NCBI GenBank assembly: GCA_039583875.1
Contig: CM077150.1
Span: 49,614,261 to 49,678,260 of the forward strand
Reading direction: 5' to 3'
Source: Platanthera guangdongensis
Taxonomy: Eukaryota; Streptophyta; Magnoliopsida; Asparagales; Orchidaceae
DNA length: 64,000 nt
The position numbers were made by a program, and so were the translations under genes. Below, piece after piece: positions 40,785-53,181 of this stretch. Under the pieces are notes generated by a model. It saw only the letters and a list, made by a program, of their open reading frames with translations. It did no database searches and was not told where the DNA came from. Position 1 is the first letter of the stretch. Each line of letters starts with the position of its first letter.

Positions 40785-43700
40785 GTGAAGGACTGTCCAG
40801 TCTTTAATCAACAATGGTATCTGGACAGTGGATGCTCAAAGCATATGACTGGCTGTAAGGACAATCTAACAAACTGCAAGTCCAAGCTAGGTCCAAAGGT
40901 GATCTTTGGTGACTCCAACTAGGGTCAAACTATAGTCTTTGAAGATGTTAAAGTTGGAGCGGTCACCTTCAGGAAAGTTGCCTATGTGAGTGGCTTAAAG
41001 CATAACCTAATATCCATAAGTCAATTATGTGATGAAGGTTATCAGGTATCATTTAACTCATATTCCTGCATTATTTGTTGTAAAGAAAACAAACCTGTTT
41101 TAACTGGACTTAGACAAGGCAACATATATGTTGGTAATTTTTAATCAGCTAGTTCAGAACTTTGTTTATTTAATCAAGTTAGCAATCAAAATGAACTTTG
41201 GCATAAGAGATTAGGACATGTAAATCTAAAAAATATTGCTAAGTTATCTAGGGACAACCTTGTTAGAGGACTGCCTTCTACCCCCTACAAGAAGGAAGAC
41301 CTCTGCAGGGCTTGTCAGTTAGGCAAGCAAACTAAAAATAGCGTTAAATCTGTAAATAAAAGTGACTCACCTAGGATATTGTACCTATAACATATGGACC
41401 TTTTTGGCCCTATTACTATACAAGGCCTAGGAGGGAAATATTATACTTTAGTGATTGTAGATGACTTCTCAAGATTCACTTGGGTATTTTTTCTGAGATC
41501 TAAGTTAGATAACTTCAAGGTTCTTACAGATTTTCTCAAGAACATACAGATTGAGTACTCTACTCTAGTTTTATTGAACAAAAGTGATCATGGTACTGAG
41601 TTTGAGTCTCTTCTTATGCAAGATTTCTGTGAGAAGGAAGGTATCAGGCACTTCTTCTTATCTCCTAGAACTCCTAAACAAAATGGGTTGTTGAAAGGAA
41701 AAATAGAATCATAATTGAATCTGTAGGGACATTACTTGTAGATGCTTACATGCCCCTATCTTTTTGGGCAGAGGCTGTGAGCACAACAAACTATGTACTG
41801 AATAGAAGTCTAATACACAAGCTTAAGAATAAGACTCCTTATGAGTTACTTAAAGGGAAGAAACCTAAAATCACCTATTTTAAAGTATTTGGGTGTCTTT
41901 GTTATATTCACAATAATGACAAGAAATACACTACAAAGTTTGAAGCAAAAGCTGCAGAGGGAATTTTTCTAGGATATTCCCAAGTCAGCAAAGCTTATAG
42001 GGTGTTTAATAAATTCACTTTAAAAATTGAGGAATCTGTTCATGTTACAATTGATGAGGCAAATATGTTTTACAAGGAGAAAGAGGTTTCTACCAATAAT
42101 ATTTTGCAGGTACCTCACTTGTATAAGAGATTGGATGATCTAAACCTCACCCATGAGGTTCCATCATATCCTTCTCCACAAGTTGAAGAAGAAGAAAGTG
42201 AAGAAGAAAGTTTGGAAGTTGCTGAACTTCCTCCAATAGCTAATATAATTACATAAGAGGAATTAATTTTACAAGCTATTGCTCAACCAACTCGTCCCAC
42301 TGATTTTGTCACACTTAGAGATCAACCAATATCTCAAGTGATTGGAGACATTTTAGATGGTGTGTAAATAAGGAATCAACTCAATAAGGATGTGATGCAT
42401 GCTTGTCTCATTTCTCTACTTGAGCCCCACTCCATCAAAGATACAGGGCAATATCCCCACTGTATCATTGTAATGCAAGAGGAGCTCAATCAGTTTGAGA
42501 GGTGCAGAGTTTGGGATTTGGTTCCTAGACCCAAAGATTATCCAGTCATTGGAACCAAATGGGTCTTCAGAAACAAACTAGATGCTGAAGGAAATATTAT
42601 AAGGAATAAAGCAAGGCTAGTAGCTCAAGGCTATTCACAGGAGGAAGGAATAGACTATGATCAGACCTTTGCTCTAGTGGCAAGGCTTGAGGATATAAGG
42701 ATTTTCTTAGCCTTTACAGCCTATAAAAGATTCAAAGTCTACCAGATGGATGTAAAGAGTACTTTCCTAAATGGAGAATTAAAAGATGAAGTGTATGTGG
42801 AGCAACCACCAGGTTTTATCTCTCCAACTCATCCTTCTTATGTCTTTAGATTGTATAAAGCTCTCTATAGGTTAACGCAAGCTCCAAGATCTTGGTATGA
42901 GACCTTAGCTAGCTTTATTTTGGAGCATAAGTTTTTTAGGGGCATAGTAGAAAGGACTCTTTTTATTAGACATGATAAAAATAAAATTGTATTAGTTCAA
43001 ATATATGTAGATGATATTATTTTTGGCTCTACTGATCCCAAACTATGCAAAAGATTTTCTGATCTAATGCATTCAAAGTTTGAGATGAGTAACATGGGTG
43101 AACTTTCATACTTCCTTGGTCTCCAAGTGAAGTAATCACCTGATGGAATCTTCATCTCCCAATCTAAGTATGCTAAGGAGCTTATTAAAAGGTTTGGGAT
43201 GTGTGATGCCTCAGCAATGAACACACTTATGGCTGCTAATGCTGTGATTGATTCTGATAAACGGGGGAAGCCAGTTGATTAGAAAACATATAGGGATATT
43301 GTTTGGTCCTTGTTGTATCTCACAGTTAGTAGGCTAGATATTATGTTTGCTACATGCCTTTATGTTACGTTCTAGGTGAACCCTAAAGAATCTCACCTTA
43401 TTTTCCTTAAAAGAATTTTGATATATATAAAGGGTTGTCCAAATATAGGACTTTGGTATCACACATAGTCAGAATTTGACTTAACTGGATTTTCAGATTC
43501 TGACTATGCTGGATGTAGAGTGGACAGAAAAAGCACTTCAGGAATATGCTAGTTCCTTGGAGACAGGATTGTGTCCTGGTTTTGTAAAAAGCAGACATCT
43601 GTGTCAACTTCAACTGCAGAAAATGAATACATTACAGCTGGCAGCTGTTGTTCACAAATATTTTTGATTCAAAACCAATTACTGGATTATGGTCTCAACT

Positions 43701-43948
43701 TAAATAATTCAATTATACTTTGTGACAATACCAGTGTAATTTCTTTTGCATAAAATCCAGTAGTGCATAGTAGAACTAAGCATATAGAGATAAGACATCA
43801 TTTGCTTAGAGATTGTGTGGACAAAAAAATTAATCTTGTCTTTATCTCTGCTGATTTGCAAAGAGCAGATATCTTCACTAAACCTTTAGATGAGAAGAAA
43901 CATCTGTTTTTTCAGAATCAGTTAGGTATGATTAATGGAGAAGTTTAA
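40785..43948 (+). pseudogene. pol: Sir2 pol, heavily decayed
   Basis: Protease WYLDSGCSKHMTGC (about 40815), with a stop soon after (GDSN-stop at about 40921). LWHKRLGHVNLKNIAKL, then integrase HMDLFGPITIQGLGG (41394-41714), where family members have RSDHGTEF and this copy has NKSDHGTEF. RT at 42392-43135 with [35 protein letters not shown] and YVDDIIFGS. Then broken frames to RNase H (43571-43948) with STAENEYITA, LCDNTSV and RTKHIEIRHHLLRD. At least ten stops or frame changes. Domain order is the same as Sir1. Confidence 0.87.
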
Positions 43949-43984
43949 TTTGATTTTGGTCCTTGGTCGAAGAATTGATCACAT

Positions 43985-44215
43985 TTCGTCGAACGGAGAT
44001 CGACGATCTGAGAACTGTTCTTGAGATTTTTCGTCGACCTGAGATCGACGAACTCTCTGCGTGAAGTTATTTTCATCCAGCGTAGATCGATGATTTTGCT
44101 TCAAAAAAAATTCGTCGACCTGAGAATGACGAAACGTTTTCCCCTCTTCTGACTGAGATCGACGATATATTTCTTCATGAAATTTTTTCGTCAACTTGAG
44201 AACGAAGATTGTTTA
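43985..44215. repeat. Dyad array between pol and env-like ORF (Sir2)
   Basis: TTCGTCGAAC/CCTGAGATCGACGA units, diverged, in non-coding DNA directly after pol, at the same place as in Sir1 (32856-33128). Confidence 0.75.
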
Positions 44216-44257
44216 TTTTTTGCAGGACAGAGCCCGACGCTTCATATTCTGAAAACC

Positions 44258-44264
44258 TTATAAC
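44258..44264 (+). promoter_or_regulatory. Possible TATA element, Sir2 env-like unit
   Basis: TTATAAC about 80 bp before the env-like ATG (44342), after the dyad array and before a strong pyrimidine tract ending TTTTTGTAG|G (about 44333). Weaker match than in Sir1 and Sir3. Confidence 0.35.
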
Positions 44265-44341
44265 TAGGTTTTCATCATGCTCTATCCTGCGCTTTTTGTT
44301 CCCTTGCTCTTGCTCTCTCTTTTGTTTTTGTAGGAAAACCT

Positions 44342-45156
44342 ATGGCGATTCCGGCGCACTCCCACTCCAGCATGAAGTTCGACACTGGCTTCGACATCGA
44401 TTTTGATTCCTTCACTGACACTAATCAAATCTTCATAGACATTCTCAAGCTATGTGAAGAACAAGATCTGGAGAAATTCATGGCAACAAGGATCAAGATA
44501 CCGGCAAATGAAATCAGAGAATGAGTTTTTACTTCAACAGCTCCTGACACAAATACTATGATTGGCACCATCGGCGGCAATCAGGTCACTCTAACTCCTG
44601 AAGTTTTAACTGAGATTTTTGATCTGGCTACTGGAGAAGAAAAAATTGAATTAGATAATGCTGAATATGAGAATATGTTGAGTATAATGGGTCACTCTGA
44701 AGGAAACCCTAATAAACTTCTGAAAAAGAATTTATTTGTTCAATATAAGTTTCTAGTAGATATTGTTGGCAAGGTTTTGCTGGAAAAACATACATCCCAT
44801 GATTATATAACCAGGCACCAGTTTCTGGTGATGTGTGCTCTGGTACATAAGAAATCAGTAAACTAGGGAAAGATTTTGTTTGGGTTGATAAAGAAGAAAA
44901 ATACTAAGAAAGAGGTGTGCTTTGGGAGGATTCTAGGAATCTTCCTCCCGGAAAAGGCACAAGAATTATTGGTTTCCCACCCAATATTCATAAATGACTC
45001 AAAGAAGATCACCTCTGCCTTATTTAGCAGATTGGAGAGGACCATTCCAAAGCCCTCCAGGGCCTCCTCTTCCTCTAGGACTTCTGAGGACACAAGGGCA
45101 GTTATATCCTCTCCACGATCTCCAAAAGAAATTCCTCCATCCACCAGCATTCCTTC
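44342..45156 (+). pseudogene. Sir2 env-like ORF, cut by Gy2
   Basis: Starts MAIPAHSHSSMKFDTGFDID. It contains TRIKIPANEIRE-stop, then TPEVLTEIFDLATGEE, MGHSEGNPNKLLKKNLFVQY, HDYITRHQFLVMCALVH and, after one more stop, a Ser/Pro-rich part. Two in-frame stops (44522-44524 and 44864-44866) but no frameshift in the first 800 bp. The Gy2 LTR starts at 45157 in the middle of the Ser/Pro-rich part. It resembles the Sir1 protein at 33364-33723. Confidence 0.75.
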
Positions 45157-47470
45157 TATAACGCCCCGAAACTCAAAAGAGTGACGGTTGACGTTTTGGG
45201 CCAGTCTTGGGTTCTAGCAGGAGGCACACGGCCTGGGACATGGGCGCGTCCCAGGGCGTGTCAGGCTTGTGTCGACGAGTTGGTCGAGAGGTCTACGAAT
45301 TTTGCTTGACGAAGTGTCGAGACAGGGCACACGGCCTGCGACACGGGCGTGTCGCAGGGCGTGTCGACCCATGTCGACACTCAGCCCGCGAAGTCGACAT
45401 TTTGCGCTCGAAGAAGTGTCGAGACATGGTACACGACCTGCGACACGGGCGTGTCGCACGGCGTATCGACCCGTGTCGACACTCATCCCGGGGAGTCGAC
45501 GAATTTTGCTCGACGATGTGTCGAGATAAGGCACACGGCTGAGGACACGGGCGTGTCCAAGGCCGCGTCGTGAGGTCGACGAACTTCGCTCGATGAAGTG
45601 TCGAGTGTCAAGACCGTGTACACGGCCTGGAGCCCAGGAGTGTTGAGGTAGACACGGGCAAGGACACGGGCGTGTCCAGTACCCGTGTAGTTCTCGGGTT
45701 GTTTTCGGGATAAATCGATGGGGACACACGGCCGACCACACGGCCGTGTCAGTTGGAACACGGGCGTGTCAGCTCGAACACGGGCGTATTCGATGCCCGT
45801 GTGTTGTTCCAGGCGCATCGATTTTGATGGCGAATGAGGAACACGGCCCTGGACACGGGCGTGTGTCAGGCCGTGTTCGGTCCAGATTGTACTTTTCAGG
45901 CCCGAATCAAGCCGTTCGTTTCTTTGATCTGAGATCCAACGGCTGGGGGTTGTTCCTGATGGGATATACATGGGATTGGACCTTTAAAACCCTCACTTTT
46001 ACATGAGTGGTTATCTTTCTAAAGTATAGAGAGAGAGGAGAGCCAAGGGAGGAAGAAGAAGCTAAATCCGGCCATTGGAGGAGCTTCGAAGCTCCAAATC
46101 GCGAGCCGACTTCGGATCCACGGAGGCAAAGAGAGTGCGGTGCTTTTCATCCACTTACATTTCCATGGCGCCGAATAAGAACGCTAGGGTAACGATTCTC
46201 TTCTTGAGCATGTGAAGCTCTCCTTCTTTACATAGGAAGCCCGCTCTTGCGAGTTTGCGGTGAGTTGGAGGTGTTCCTTCGGGTAGATATGTAAAGTCCC
46301 CGTTGTGTAGAGTCCGTAAGCGAGAATGGACATATGCATGATGTGTGAAGCCTATTCGGACATGTTGGTCTGGATCGGTGATGTTGCATTGCATAAATGC
46401 CGGAGAAGACTCCCTGCGATTGGTTGTTTTTCGGGTTTTCTACGTGGTAGATTGCAACAGGGAGCCTTGGGGATTAACCCAAAGGTGCACCCGGAAAACT
46501 GGGCGGATGCATGATCTTGCCAACTTGGTGGCCTGAGAGCCAACTTGAACATAACCGGGTTATGTGAATTGTGATGGAAACGGGACTCGGGAGAAGTTTG
46601 ACCTGCGCATATGGTTTAAATTACCGTTGCGATGTGAGCACGGGTCAGATGGAACCGTACCCATTCTATGTTGTTCGGGTTAAAGAGACCTAAAGTTACG
46701 TGGCACTTGCTGTTGGCATAGATGAGGGTCTTCGGCAGTCTATGGTTTTAATTACCGTGACCCATGCCGGGAAGACAAATTGCTCATAGGTTTGGCCGTC
46801 AAAGTGGCGGTGGTGAGATCGGAATGTCTATGACTTTAATTGACGTGATATCGACCGGTTCACCGAGAATATGCCCTGAGAGTGCGGGGCGTGTGGCCAT
46901 GCGAGCCAACGTCTGTGATGAAATGAATATTGTTAAATTGCTCGCTTATGCTAATGAAATGCAGGGAAGGAGCATAGCCGCCCCGAGTTGGGGGCGGGAT
47001 CGTTATAATTTGGTCAGCATTGCTGACCGTTGCCTTGTTTTGCCACCATGCGGTGGTTTATTGCTTGCAGGTGCTGCTGGACCAAGCGGTCAATAGCGGG
47101 ATAAAGCCCAAATTGCGAAGCCGACCCTTGAAGGCCTAATTGGAGTGTTTACTGCTTTTATTCATGTATGACCGGCCTGCGTGCCGTGGTTTGTAAATCA
47201 TGTAATATGAAGTGAACAATTTTGTAAGGCCTTAAGGCATGTACTTGTGTATGTACAACATTCCTATTTGGTATTAATGGACATTCATGCTTTTGTGCTG
47301 GGTTCTTTATTGCAACTTATTAATCTGCTTCCGCTAGAATGCTCTGTGTAGGACGTAATGATTGGTTGGATTGTTTTCATGAGTAACCACCCAGTCTGTC
47401 TGTGGTATATGGTGTCGGGCCCCGGCCGGAGCTACTGCTATATGCTATGCGAAGGATAGGGGGTGTTACA
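45157..47470 (+). repeat. Gy2 5' LTR
   Basis: 2314 bp, TATAACGCCCC (TG mutated to TA) to ...GGGTGTTACA. The first half carries the ACACGGGCGTGT array, and TTTAAAAC near 45982 is the best TATA-like site. The second half (46400-47460) is unique LTR sequence with no gene. Gy1 is a second copy in reverse orientation. Confidence 0.88.
45225..45880. repeat. ACACGGGCGTGT dyad array in Gy2 LTR
   Basis: Around 20 copies of GACACGGGCGTGTC or CACGGCCTG/CACGGCCGTG variants, mixed with GTCGACGAA-TT-GCTCGA phrases (about 45270-45600). Near-palindromic, all upstream of the TATA-like site. Confidence 0.85.
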
Positions 47471-47473
47471 ATT

Positions 47474-47485
47474 TGGTATCAGAGC
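47474..47485 (+). other. Primer-binding site of Gy2
   Basis: TGGTATCAGAGC three bases after the LTR end GTTACA, matching initiator tRNA-Met. Confidence 0.88.
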
Positions 47486-47716
47486 GAGGTTTCGATCCTC
47501 AGACTTCTAGTTTTGGTCGGGCTTAACATGAATTCGTGGACGAATTCGTTTTCAAGGGTGGTGAGCACATGTCTGTGCGTCATCGTTATAATAGTAAAAA
47601 AACCCATGAATGTCCACTTAGGAATGAAAACACACGTGTTTGGGGAACCTGCGTGTTCCTATAATTGTTGTTTGCAATTTTATTTGGTCGCTTAACGGTG
47701 TTTTGTACCACTATAG

Positions 47717-48871
47717 GTGACCAGAAGTGGTGTTGGGCTGTTGGAACGTCGAGTTTCTGAGGCTAGCATTGCACCTAATGAAGCTCCTGCAACACCTCTA
47801 TCGACTGAGACCATAAGATTGGTGGCTGAAGCAGTGTTGGCCATGATTAATGCGCAGCCTGCAAGGCAAACACAACAGTCTGCTCCTGTGATGGAGCATG
47901 TACCGTTGCAAGAGGCTGAGCCGAGGAGAGTGGAACAGGTAGTAGTGGAGCCATTAGTGCCAAGGAGGGCAACCGAGAGACAGCTCAAGCATGTCATGAG
48001 CTTTAATCCTCCGGTATTCTCGGGGTTGGGAACCCCATCTCAAGCTGAAGACTGGCTCTCCAGGGTGAAGAGAGTCATGACAACAACGGAGACGAAGGAG
48101 TGGAAAATGACCACCATTGCTACGTTCCTTTTGGACGGTGAAGCGAGAATGTGGTGGGAAGGATTGGAGCTGCATCTACTGAGAGGTAGGAAACTTGTTG
48201 ATGTCTCGATGGAGGAGTTCTCGAGATTGTTCTTGACTAGATACCTCCCTTCGGCGCAGAGGATATCGTTGGAGAACGAGTTCCTGAAGTTGGTTCAGGG
48301 TGAGAAGAGCGTGGATGAATATCTCCATGAGTTTACTCGTTTGAGTCGATATGCTAGCTCCACCATAGCGGATAAGGAGCGCAAGACGAATTGATTCTAT
48401 GAAGGGTTGAGAGATGAGTTGAGGCTATTACTCTCGGGGTCGATGATGCAGGGTTTCTTGACCTTGGTCAACACGGCCCGGTCCTTGGAGAAGGACATGA
48501 AGAATGTTCAAGCGAAGAAGAACGTTGGTGAGAAGAAATTGGGGTTCAAAGTGCCGACTACTTCAAAGTCTGGCTATCAAAGATTCTTCAAGAAGCATAA
48601 GACTTCGGGTCCAAGTCCTTCTGGTGCTTCTGGGGCGACTACGAGTCAGACCTCGGGGGCATGTTTTACTTGTGGAAAGAAGGGGCACTTTGCCCGCGAC
48701 TGTTGGAGCGGACGTCCCAAGTCTGAGAGAAAGTCGGGAGAAACTTATGAAGAGAAGGGCAAGGCGGTGGAGTCAACCGCGTCCCACTATGCTCCGTCCC
48801 AACTAAGGGTGTATAATCTTGGCCAACAGGAGGCCATCAAACGGGTGGATGTGGTGACAGGTACGGTTTAA
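47717..48871 (+). pseudogene. gag: Gy2 gag
   Basis: Capsid-type retrotransposon gag: FNPPVFSGLGTPSQAEDWL, ARMWWEGLE, FLTRYLPSAQR and EFLKLVQGEKSVDEYLHEF. A TGA at 48392-48394 stands before FYEGL, and the frame continues to TARSLEKDM. A CCHC knuckle CFTCGKKGHFARDC is near 48665. The frame ends at a TAA at 48871. Otherwise full length. Confidence 0.88.
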
Positions 48872-48899
48872 TTTATAGCAAGTTAATTTCTTTAAATAC

Positions 48900-51144
48900 T
48901 TGTTATGCACATGTTACCTTACCACTACTTGTTTAGGATTTGTTTTGATTTGTGAAAATCCGGCTAGAGCACTCTTCGATATGGGAGCTTCACACTCCTT
49001 CTTGTCCGAAGGATTTATATCACGCATCGGAGTCCCTTCTTCGATGGCGAAGGGTAAGTTGGATGTGTTGTTGCCCAATGGGTGTTCGATGCACGCGGAT
49101 AGGATCTGCGATGTTAAGATTCGTATTGGGAATCAGGAGTTCGATCTGCAAGCATTGTTACTTCCGTTGGTGGAGTTCGACGTTATATTTGGCATGGACT
49201 GGCTCTCAGAGCAGCAGGCCTACATTGATTGCGGTAGAAAGGAAGTCAAGTTGGGAGCAAATCGTGAGACGACTTTTACGGGCTTGAAGGGGTCGAGCAA
49301 GACGTTGATGTCTGCTATTCAGGTGGTGAAGGCGGTTCGTGCCGGTGCAGAGCTGTTCTTTACACTAGTGGAGGTTGCAAAGCCCAAGCCCGCGTTGGAT
49401 AATATTTCAGTGGTATCGAAGTACCCTGATGTGTTCCCTAGAGATCTTCCTGGAGCCCCGCCACAGCGGGTGATAGATTTCACGATTGAGCTAGTGCCAG
49501 GTGCAAAGCCTGTGTCACGATCTCCTTATCGGCTAGCGCCTAAGGAAATGGCGGAGCTGAAAGTTCAACTACAAGAGTTGTTGGAGCAAGGGTATGTACG
49601 CCCGAGTTCTTCACCTTGGAGCGTGCAGGTCCTCTTTGTTAAGAAGAAGGACGAAAACTTGAGGCTTTGTTTTGATTATCGGGAGCTCAACAAGTTGACG
49701 GAGAAGAACAAGTACCCGATCCCCCGGATCGATGATCTTTTTGATCAGTTGGTCGGGTCGACGGTGTACTCAAAGTTGGATCTCAAGTCTGGATACTATC
49801 AGCTGCGAATAATGGAGAGTGATATCCCGAAGACAGCGTTCAGTACGAGATATGGGCATTATGAGTTTACGGTCATGCTGTTTGGGCTGACTAATACACC
49901 ATCAGTGTTCATGGATTTGATGAACAGGACTTTCAGGGAGTACTTGGACCGTTTTGTTATCGTCTTCATCGACGATATTTTGGTGTACTCGTAGAGTGAG
50001 GAAGATCACTTCAAGCATCTTCATTTGGTTTTGGAGATGCTAAGGAGGAATCAGGTGTATGTCAAGTTCTCGAAGTGCGAGTTTTGGTTATCCTCTGTGG
50101 CGTTCCTCAGTCATATACTGAGTGGAGAGGGTATTGCTGTGGATCCGGCGAAGATTATTGCGATACGGGAGTGGCCTAAGCTTGCTACGGTAGTGGAAGT
50201 CCGGAGCTTTCTGGGGCTTGCCGGCTATTATAGGCGTTTCGTAGAGAACTTCTTGCGGATAGCGTTACCTCTCACTACTTTGACGAGGAAGGAGCAGAAA
50301 TGCGTTTGGACGCCGGAGTGCGCGTGAGCTTTTGAGGAGTTGAAGTGTCGGTTGACCACGGCGCCTGTGCTGAGTTCGCCGATTGGGACCGAAGGCTATG
50401 AGATTTATAGCGATGCTTCGGGCAGCGGTTTGGGTTACGTGCTACTGCAACATGGAAGTGTGATAGCTTATGGCTCGAGACAGCTGAAAGTGCACGAGAG
50501 GAATTATCCGGTCCATGACTTGGAGTTAGCGTCCGTGATTTTTGCCTTGAAGCTGTGGAGACACTATTTGTACGGTGTGAAGATTGATATCTACACAGAT
50601 CACAAGAGCCTGAAGTATTTGATTGATTAGAAGGATCTGAATATGCGGCAGCGTAGATGGATGGAGTTCCTGGGGGACTATACATTCAAGATCCACTACG
50701 TGCTTGGTAAGGGTAATGCGGTTGCGGACGCGTTGAGTCGTCGGGCCCCAGCTCAAGCCAATTGTCTATCGGTGCATGATGAGCGGTTGGTGAGGGAGTT
50801 GGAGGAGTTGGAGATTGTTTGTGTGGATAAGCAATCAAGTGCTGAAGCAGTACTGAATTGGACTGAAGTCCAATATGACCTGGCTGATCAGATTCGGCAA
50901 GCTTTGGATATGGATGCCCATATGAAACAGTTCATGGTAGAGGCTCTGGATGGGTCAAATTCTCAATTCGTTGTGGAGGACGGATTGCTTTGGAAAGACG
51001 GCCGTCTGTGCGTCCCAAGTGTGGGTGATTTGCGGGTGGAATTGTTGTACGAGGCACACCATACTAAGTACTCAATTCACCCGGGGAGCACAAAGATGTA
51101 CCGTGACGTCAAGAAACTGTTTTGGTGGCCGGGTTTGAAGAAGG
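48900..51144 (+). pseudogene. pol: Gy2 pol: protease, RT, RNase H, integrase start
   Basis: Protease site [13 protein letters not shown], where Thr of the usual DTGA is Met. RT with [37 protein letters not shown] and FIDDILVYS (FxDD active site). TAG at 49992-49994. RNase H with [13 protein letters not shown] and [13 protein letters not shown] at 50325-50327 and TAG at 50628-50630 (before KDLNMRQRRWMEF). The integrase zinc region starts with HHTKYSIHPGSTKMYRDV and WWPGLKKV, then is cut at 51144 by Sir3. The integrase core lies outside the window. Confidence 0.9.
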
Positions 51145-51996
51145 TGAAAGAAATATTACCTAAACACCTAGGGGGGGTGAATAGGTGACCAAATTCTTTT
51201 TAACTATTTATGGCAGCAATCAGTTTATAACACAGAATCTAATCTACTTTTGCACAGCAATCACACAGGATACACAGCAAATCACAGCACACAGAATACA
51301 CATAGTTTTATAGTGGTTCCCCAAGCTTTGGGTACATCCACTTTCCCCCTTCGCCTATCTAGCAGTGTACTAGATTCGGCCAAACTTCTCCACTATCTCA
51401 GAACCCAAACTGGTTCCTACTCCTCAGGCCCAAGGCCCTACAACTCAGCTTTTCCACAAAGCCTACACTCAGCCAACAAGGGCCTACACTCAGCCAACAA
51501 GGCCTACACTTAGCCACCAAGGCCTACACTCAGAGATTTCAATCTCCTACACTCAGGCTCTCAAGCCCTACACTCAGCCTTTATAATTACAGGCTTACAA
51601 AAACTCAGATCCAAAGGATCCTACAAGATAAAAATGAATTTACAAATGATAACTCAGCAACCCAGAAACAAGAGAGGGGAGTTGTGAGTTTCTTGATGAG
51701 TTCTTGGAAGAACTCAGCTGAAATCAATCTGACTTAGCTTTCTTCAAAGCTTCTTGAAAGTAGAACTCAATTAGATTGACTCCTTCTGCAGTTGATCCTT
51801 TATCTCTGCCACTTAGAATTCATAATAAATCTGAACCCTTCTTCTCAGCCTAGTTCCAATGGCTGATTTCTTGAATGGAGCCCTCTCTCTCCAACTTCTT
51901 AGATCTACACTTGGATAGCTAGATCTTCTTGTTTTGATACTTGATCAATGATTTGAACAACTCTGTCAACAACAACTTCTGTAGACTGTATAAGCC

Positions 51997-52004
51997 TATT
52001 TATA
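51997..52004 (-). promoter_or_regulatory. TATA box of Sir3 LTR
   Basis: The minus strand reads TATAAATA in CCTATAAATAGGC; the other LTR has it at 62983-62990. It lies about 140 bp downstream of the last GTGTCGACAC. Confidence 0.75.
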
Positions 52005-52138
52005 GGCCTTCTTCATGGTAACCGGCTGGTCCGGTTCATAACTGAATTCTGACATCTCTGACAGGTGCTGTAGACCGGCTGGAACGGCAGCTGTCAAGTC
52101 ATCCAGTCAGTTCTTGAAAAATCTCTAACTGTCTGAAA

Positions 52139-53030
52139 GTGTCGAGACTTTCTGTCTTTAAGTGTCCACACTTATAGACCAAGTGTCGACACAAGTTGTG
52201 TAAGTGTCGACACAAGTCTACAAGGTGTCGACACAATTCCTTGTGTTGTAGATTCTTTATCTCGACACAGCTTCTTCTGCATGTGTCGACACTGAAATTG
52301 AGTGTCGACACAAGTACTTGATCTTCTGTATTTTTGCTGAATTCTTCTAAGTGTCGACACATCTCCTTTGTGTCGACACATTTTCATGTGTTGAATCTGT
52401 TAAGTGTCGACACTGCTTCTTGGTGTCGACACATGTCTTTAGTGTTGATACTTGCTGAGTGTCGACACAGCTCCTTGTGTCGACACTTGATTCTTCTGTT
52501 GAGACTTCAGCTGAGTGTCGACACATTCCCTTAGTGTCGACACTTGCACTTAGAATAATTTGTTGATCTTGCTGTTCTTTGCTAAGTGTCGACACAGCTC
52601 CATGTGTCGACACTTTCTTTAAGTGTTGACTCTTCTGTTGTGTGTCGAAACATTGTTCTGGGTGTCGACACATACATCAAGTGCTGACTCTTCTGTTGAG
52701 TGTCGACACATTATTCTGGGTGTCGACACATATACTTAGTTTCTGCTGACTTTTGCTGAGTGTCGACACAGCTCCAAGTGTCGACACTTTCTGGTGTAGA
52801 CACAGTTCTTCTAGGTGTCGACACTGCTGCTAAGTGTCGACACAGCTTTACTGCACTTTTCTTCACTGAGTGTCGACACAGCTCCTTGTGTCGACACTTT
52901 CTGTCTGGTGTCGACTCTGCATCCCAGGTGTCGACACAATGACTCCAAGTGTTGACACTGCTTGCCTGGGTGTCGACACAAGTCTTCTTAAGTGTCGACA
53001 ATTTCCCTCTGGGTGTCGACACATGGACTT
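52139..53030. repeat. GTGTCGACAC palindrome array, Sir3 3' LTR
   Basis: About 27 perfect copies of the 10-bp palindrome GTGTCGACAC plus several one-base variants in 890 bp. They are often paired as AGTGTCGACACAGCTCC..GTGTCGACACT, making longer stems. The other LTR has the same array at 63125-63990. Confidence 0.95.
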
Positions 53031-53167
53031 AGAAACTTTTTTCTTCAGTCCTGCAATTACTTAACCTGCACAAGCAACTCAACATACATCAAATACATTT
53101 TGATGTATATCATTGAGTTGGGTGAGGCTTCTTCAAATCAGGTACATTTAAACCAATGTACCCAACA

Positions 53168-53181
53168 ATCTCCCCCTATTT
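53168..53181 (-). other. Sir3 polypurine tract
   Basis: The minus strand reads AATAGGGGGAGAT right before TGTTGGGTAC, the start of the 3' LTR. Confidence 0.88.

Larger units (their letters stand above)
37536..45156 (+). mobile_element. Sir2: decayed Sirevirus-type copia element
   Basis: Related to Sir1 but clearly diverged: 5' LTR distal part (37536-38514), a duplicated primer-binding site, gag, pol, dyad arrays and an env-like ORF that is cut at 45156/45157 by the Gy2 LTR. It has many more stops than Sir1, so it is older. Its 3' part must lie beyond Gy2 and Sir3, outside the window. Confidence 0.88.
45157..51144 (+). mobile_element. Gy2: Ty3/gypsy element, cut by Sir3
   Basis: LTR 45157-47470, primer-binding site, gag with a CCHC knuckle, protease, RT, RNase H and the start of integrase. 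Domain order PR-RT-RH-INT marks Ty3/gypsy. The long LTR and TGTAACGCCCC-type start suggest the Tekay/Del chromovirus group, which is an inference only. It is inserted in the Sir2 env-like ORF and itself interrupted at 51145 by Sir3. Four stops in otherwise long frames. Confidence 0.9.
51145..53167 (-). repeat. Sir3 3' LTR
   Basis: 2023 bp; element orientation TGTTGGGTACATTGG to ...TTTCTTTCA. In that orientation the order is GTGTCGACAC array (52139-53030), TATA box (51997-52004), then R-U5. Short CRH/VDT-rich frames on both strands are array artefacts. Confidence 0.94.

Noticed and set aside
52099..53022. Several 60-110-codon frames rich in CRH, VDT and STP residues (also 63085-63987)
   Set aside because: They are translations of the GTGTCGACAC array on both strands; no independent domain.
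52139..53030. Regular short repeats with unique spacers, superficially CRISPR-like
   Set aside because: Inside a plant LTR, with a 10-bp palindrome and irregular spacers of 5-50 bp, and no cas genes. It is an LTR palindrome array.
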